From: Candidatus Symbiothrix sp. | Lineage (GTDB): Bacteria > Bacteroidota > Bacteroidia > Bacteroidales > Azobacteroidaceae | Length of the DNA stretch: 7,811 nucleotides | Assembly (NCBI GenBank): GCA_031270525.1 | Contig: JAISXN010000067.1 | Location: forward strand, 1 to 7,811 | Reading direction: 5' to 3' | Shown: piece by piece, positions 6,400-7,811 of the stretch | How positions within the stretch are numbered: the stretch's first letter is position 1 | Layout: each line of letters begins with the position of its first letter | The notes under the pieces: generated by a model | Told to the model about the DNA's origin: nothing | The model's input: the letters and a program-made list of their open reading frames with translations, nothing else | The model's database searches: none | Position numbers and translations under genes: made by a program

Positions 6400-6420
6400 G
6401 TGCACCGTGAACCGTGTACC
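6400..6420 (+). repeat. Three-unit 7-bp tandem repeat upstream of sufC (GTGnACC)
   Basis: GTGCACC (6400-6406), GTGAACC (6407-6413) and GTGTACC (6414-6420) follow each other in exact register, differing only at the fourth base. The tract lies in the 160-bp gap between the ThuA/DUF1080 stop and sufC, about 50 bp upstream of the sufC -33 element. Its units resemble those inside uup (GTGCACG, GTGAACA, GTACACA) on the same strand. The rest of the gap, outside this tract and the sufC promoter, shows nothing recognisable. Confidence 0.75.
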
Positions 6421-6453
6421 AAATGCACAAAACCATCCCGCACTAAACCGCCT

Positions 6454-7811
6454 CTATAATTCCCGTATCCAGATATTACGGAAACTTAGCGGCTCACTGG
6501 GATCTCCATGCGATTGTAACCGGACAGGACCTTTTCCATGAGGAATAACTTGCGGAAAACCTGTGTATTCCGTAGTTCCCTTGATAATGGTAGCGTTTTG
6601 TACCAATACTCCGTTGTGCAAGACCGTCACAACGGGAGGCGTACGATATCGGCCGTCTTTAGTAAAAGTAGGAGCTTTATAAATAATATCGTAAACATTC
6701 CATTCCCCGGGTTTACGCATGGCGTTCACCAAAGGAGGACTTTGCTTATAAATACTGCCGGCCTGGCCGTTGACATAAGTTTTATTATCGTAGCTATCCA
6801 GTATCTGTACTTCATATTTATCCTGAAGAAAAATACCGCTATTCCCCCTGGACTGACTTTCACCGGTAATATTTTCGGGCACACGCCATTCTATATGTAA
6901 TTGAAAATCTTCAAATTCCTTTTTCGTCAGAATATCCCCCTGTTTTTTATTAACCGTAAAAACACCGTCATGCACATCCCAGCCGGCGTCATTTCCATTA
7001 TCTGTTTTCCATTGGGAAAGATTTTTTCCGTCAAATAAAATCAAAGCGTCCGAAGGAGCTGTTATTTCAGCTTGCACAGTTGGAATACAGGGAGTTACAA
7101 CGGCCGGTTGAGGTTCCCAATATTCCGACATTCCGGGTTTCATCGGCGCCGAACCCGAAAAACGATATACCGGACGAAGACTGACTGCATCAGCTTTCGG
7201 GAAATCCGCCGGAACAGCCTGCGTCACCTTGCCTGTTGCCGCCCATTCGCTCCCACGAAGCAAAGTGACCTGAAACCCGGTGCATTGCATGGCAATATTA
7301 TCGTCTAAAGTTTTACCTGCATGTCCCAACATCGTATGAAAAATACGACCTTTTCCGTAAATAACCGTAAACAGAAGCGGCTCTTCCCTACCCGACCCTT
7401 TCATTGCCGGATCGGAATAAGCTGTATAAAGCAAGTCTTTAATGGTACCGGGTCCTCTCATTCTGTCGTACAATTCGTCTTTAGCATGTTTCCATTTCAG
7501 GGGAAGGCCCTGCATAACAGGATGGGGTTCGTTGCGGGCAGTCAATACAAACTCATGCGCATTGCCATGAGAACCTCCGCTTCCCGGAGACGTATCTTTC
7601 AGTAATTTACCGTCTTTCCAATACACATACGGACCGGACTTTTCATTCCGGCCATTCCATCCGCCCAAAGCAGTTATTTCATTATATTCCTTCCAGTCGG
7701 GAAAAGTATTATCCGCAGCGTGATAGATAACTACGCCCCCGCCTTTTTTTACATAATCGAGAAACGCCTTATTGGTTTGCTGCGGCCAGTTGTCGCCATT
7801 ATAGTCAATGA
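6454..7811 (-). CDS. ThuA-domain plus DUF1080 (3-keto-disaccharide hydrolase) protein, N-terminus outside window
   Basis: The frame is open to the right edge, so the start (and any signal peptide) is missing; 451 residues are visible. A TTG at 7666-7668 is internal, since the coding sequence upstream of it is clearly conserved ThuA. The N-terminal part (to about residue 187) is a ThuA-like, glutamine-amidotransferase-fold domain: a helix FLDYVKKGGGVVIYHAA, then DWKEYNEITALGGWNGR, and later LLFTVIYGKGRIFHTMLGH. After a proline-rich linker, residues 254-451 (about 7050-6457) form a DUF1080 domain, PF06439, a concanavalin-like fold: ALILFDGKNLSQW, SRGNSGIFLQDKYEVQILDSY, GEWNVYDIIYKAP and the terminal PVRLQSHGDP with SFRNIWIREL. 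Members of this family cleave 3-keto-glycosides after sugar oxidation. The fused ThuA domain suggests a role in sugar catabolism, probably periplasmic in Bacteroidota, but the substrate is unknown. No downstream terminator was found. Confidence 0.92.
   Translation of the reverse strand, partial: IDYNGDNWPQQTNKAFLDYVKKGGGVVIYHAADNTFPDWKEYNEITALGGWNGRNEKSGPYVYWKDGKLLKDTSPGSGGSHGNAHEFVLTARNEPHPVMQGLPLKWKHAKDELYDRMRGPGTIKDLLYTAYSDPAMKGSGREEPLLFTVIYGKGRIFHTMLGHAGKTLDDNIAMQCTGFQVTLLRGSEWAATGKVTQAVPADFPKADAVSLRPVYRFSGSAPMKPGMSEYWEPQPAVVTPCIPTVQAEITAPSDALILFDGKNLSQWKTDNGNDAGWDVHDGVFTVNKKQGDILTKKEFEDFQLHIEWRVPENITGESQSRGNSGIFLQDKYEVQILDSYDNKTYVNGQAGSIYKQSPPLVNAMRKPGEWNVYDIIYKAPTFTKDGRYRTPPVVTVLHNGVLVQNATIIKGTTEYTGFPQVIPHGKGPVRLQSHGDPSEPLSFRNIWIREL

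Overview
The window looks like a chromosomal stretch from a Bacteroidota species, probably Bacteroidales. The gene content fits: a Uup-type ABC-F ATPase, an OmpP1/FadL-type outer-membrane barrel, a SUF iron-sulfur cluster operon of the sufC-sufD-sufS kind, and a ThuA plus DUF1080 (3-keto-disaccharide hydrolase) protein. Two upstream regions also carry perfect matches to the Bacteroidota -7 promoter element TAnnTTTG, each with a weaker TTTG-like -33 element about 20 bp upstream. The first gene in each of these transcription units has an AT-rich leader with no Shine-Dalgarno sequence, which is also typical of the phylum.

Layout. Positions 1-1560 (+) hold the C-terminal four fifths or so of a uup gene that enters from the left edge. 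It converges on and overlaps by 11 bp a minus-strand OmpP1/FadL-type gene (1550-2884) that has its own promoter at 2912-2943. To the right, still on the minus strand, is the operon sufC (5547-6293), sufD (4202-5539), sufS (2939-4156), transcribed from a promoter at 6318-6349. Further upstream, also on the minus strand, a ThuA/DUF1080 gene (6454-7811) runs off the right edge. sufB, normally next to sufC, is not in the window. There are no tRNAs, rRNAs, insertion sequences or CRISPR arrays, and no gene-free stretch exceeds about 160 bp.

How the genes work together. SufS takes sulfur from cysteine as a persulfide. SufC (ATPase) and SufD form the scaffold complex together with SufB, which must be encoded elsewhere. 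The flanking genes (Uup, OmpP1-like, ThuA/DUF1080) have no evident functional link to SUF.

The most unusual structure is a set of four short tandem-repeat tracts, all with a 7-bp period but with different unit sequences. They lie at 1252-1293 (inside uup), 4161-4216 (sufD/sufS junction), 5543-5563 (sufC/sufD junction) and 6400-6420 (upstream of sufC). At the two operon junctions the repeat DNA supplies the end of the upstream reading frame, including its stop codon. At the sufD/sufS junction it also supplies the ribosome binding site of sufS. Inside uup it is translated into a degenerate seven-residue repeat. These resemble the heptameric short tandem repeats known from other bacterial genomes; their apparent use here as translation signals and protein linker is my inference.
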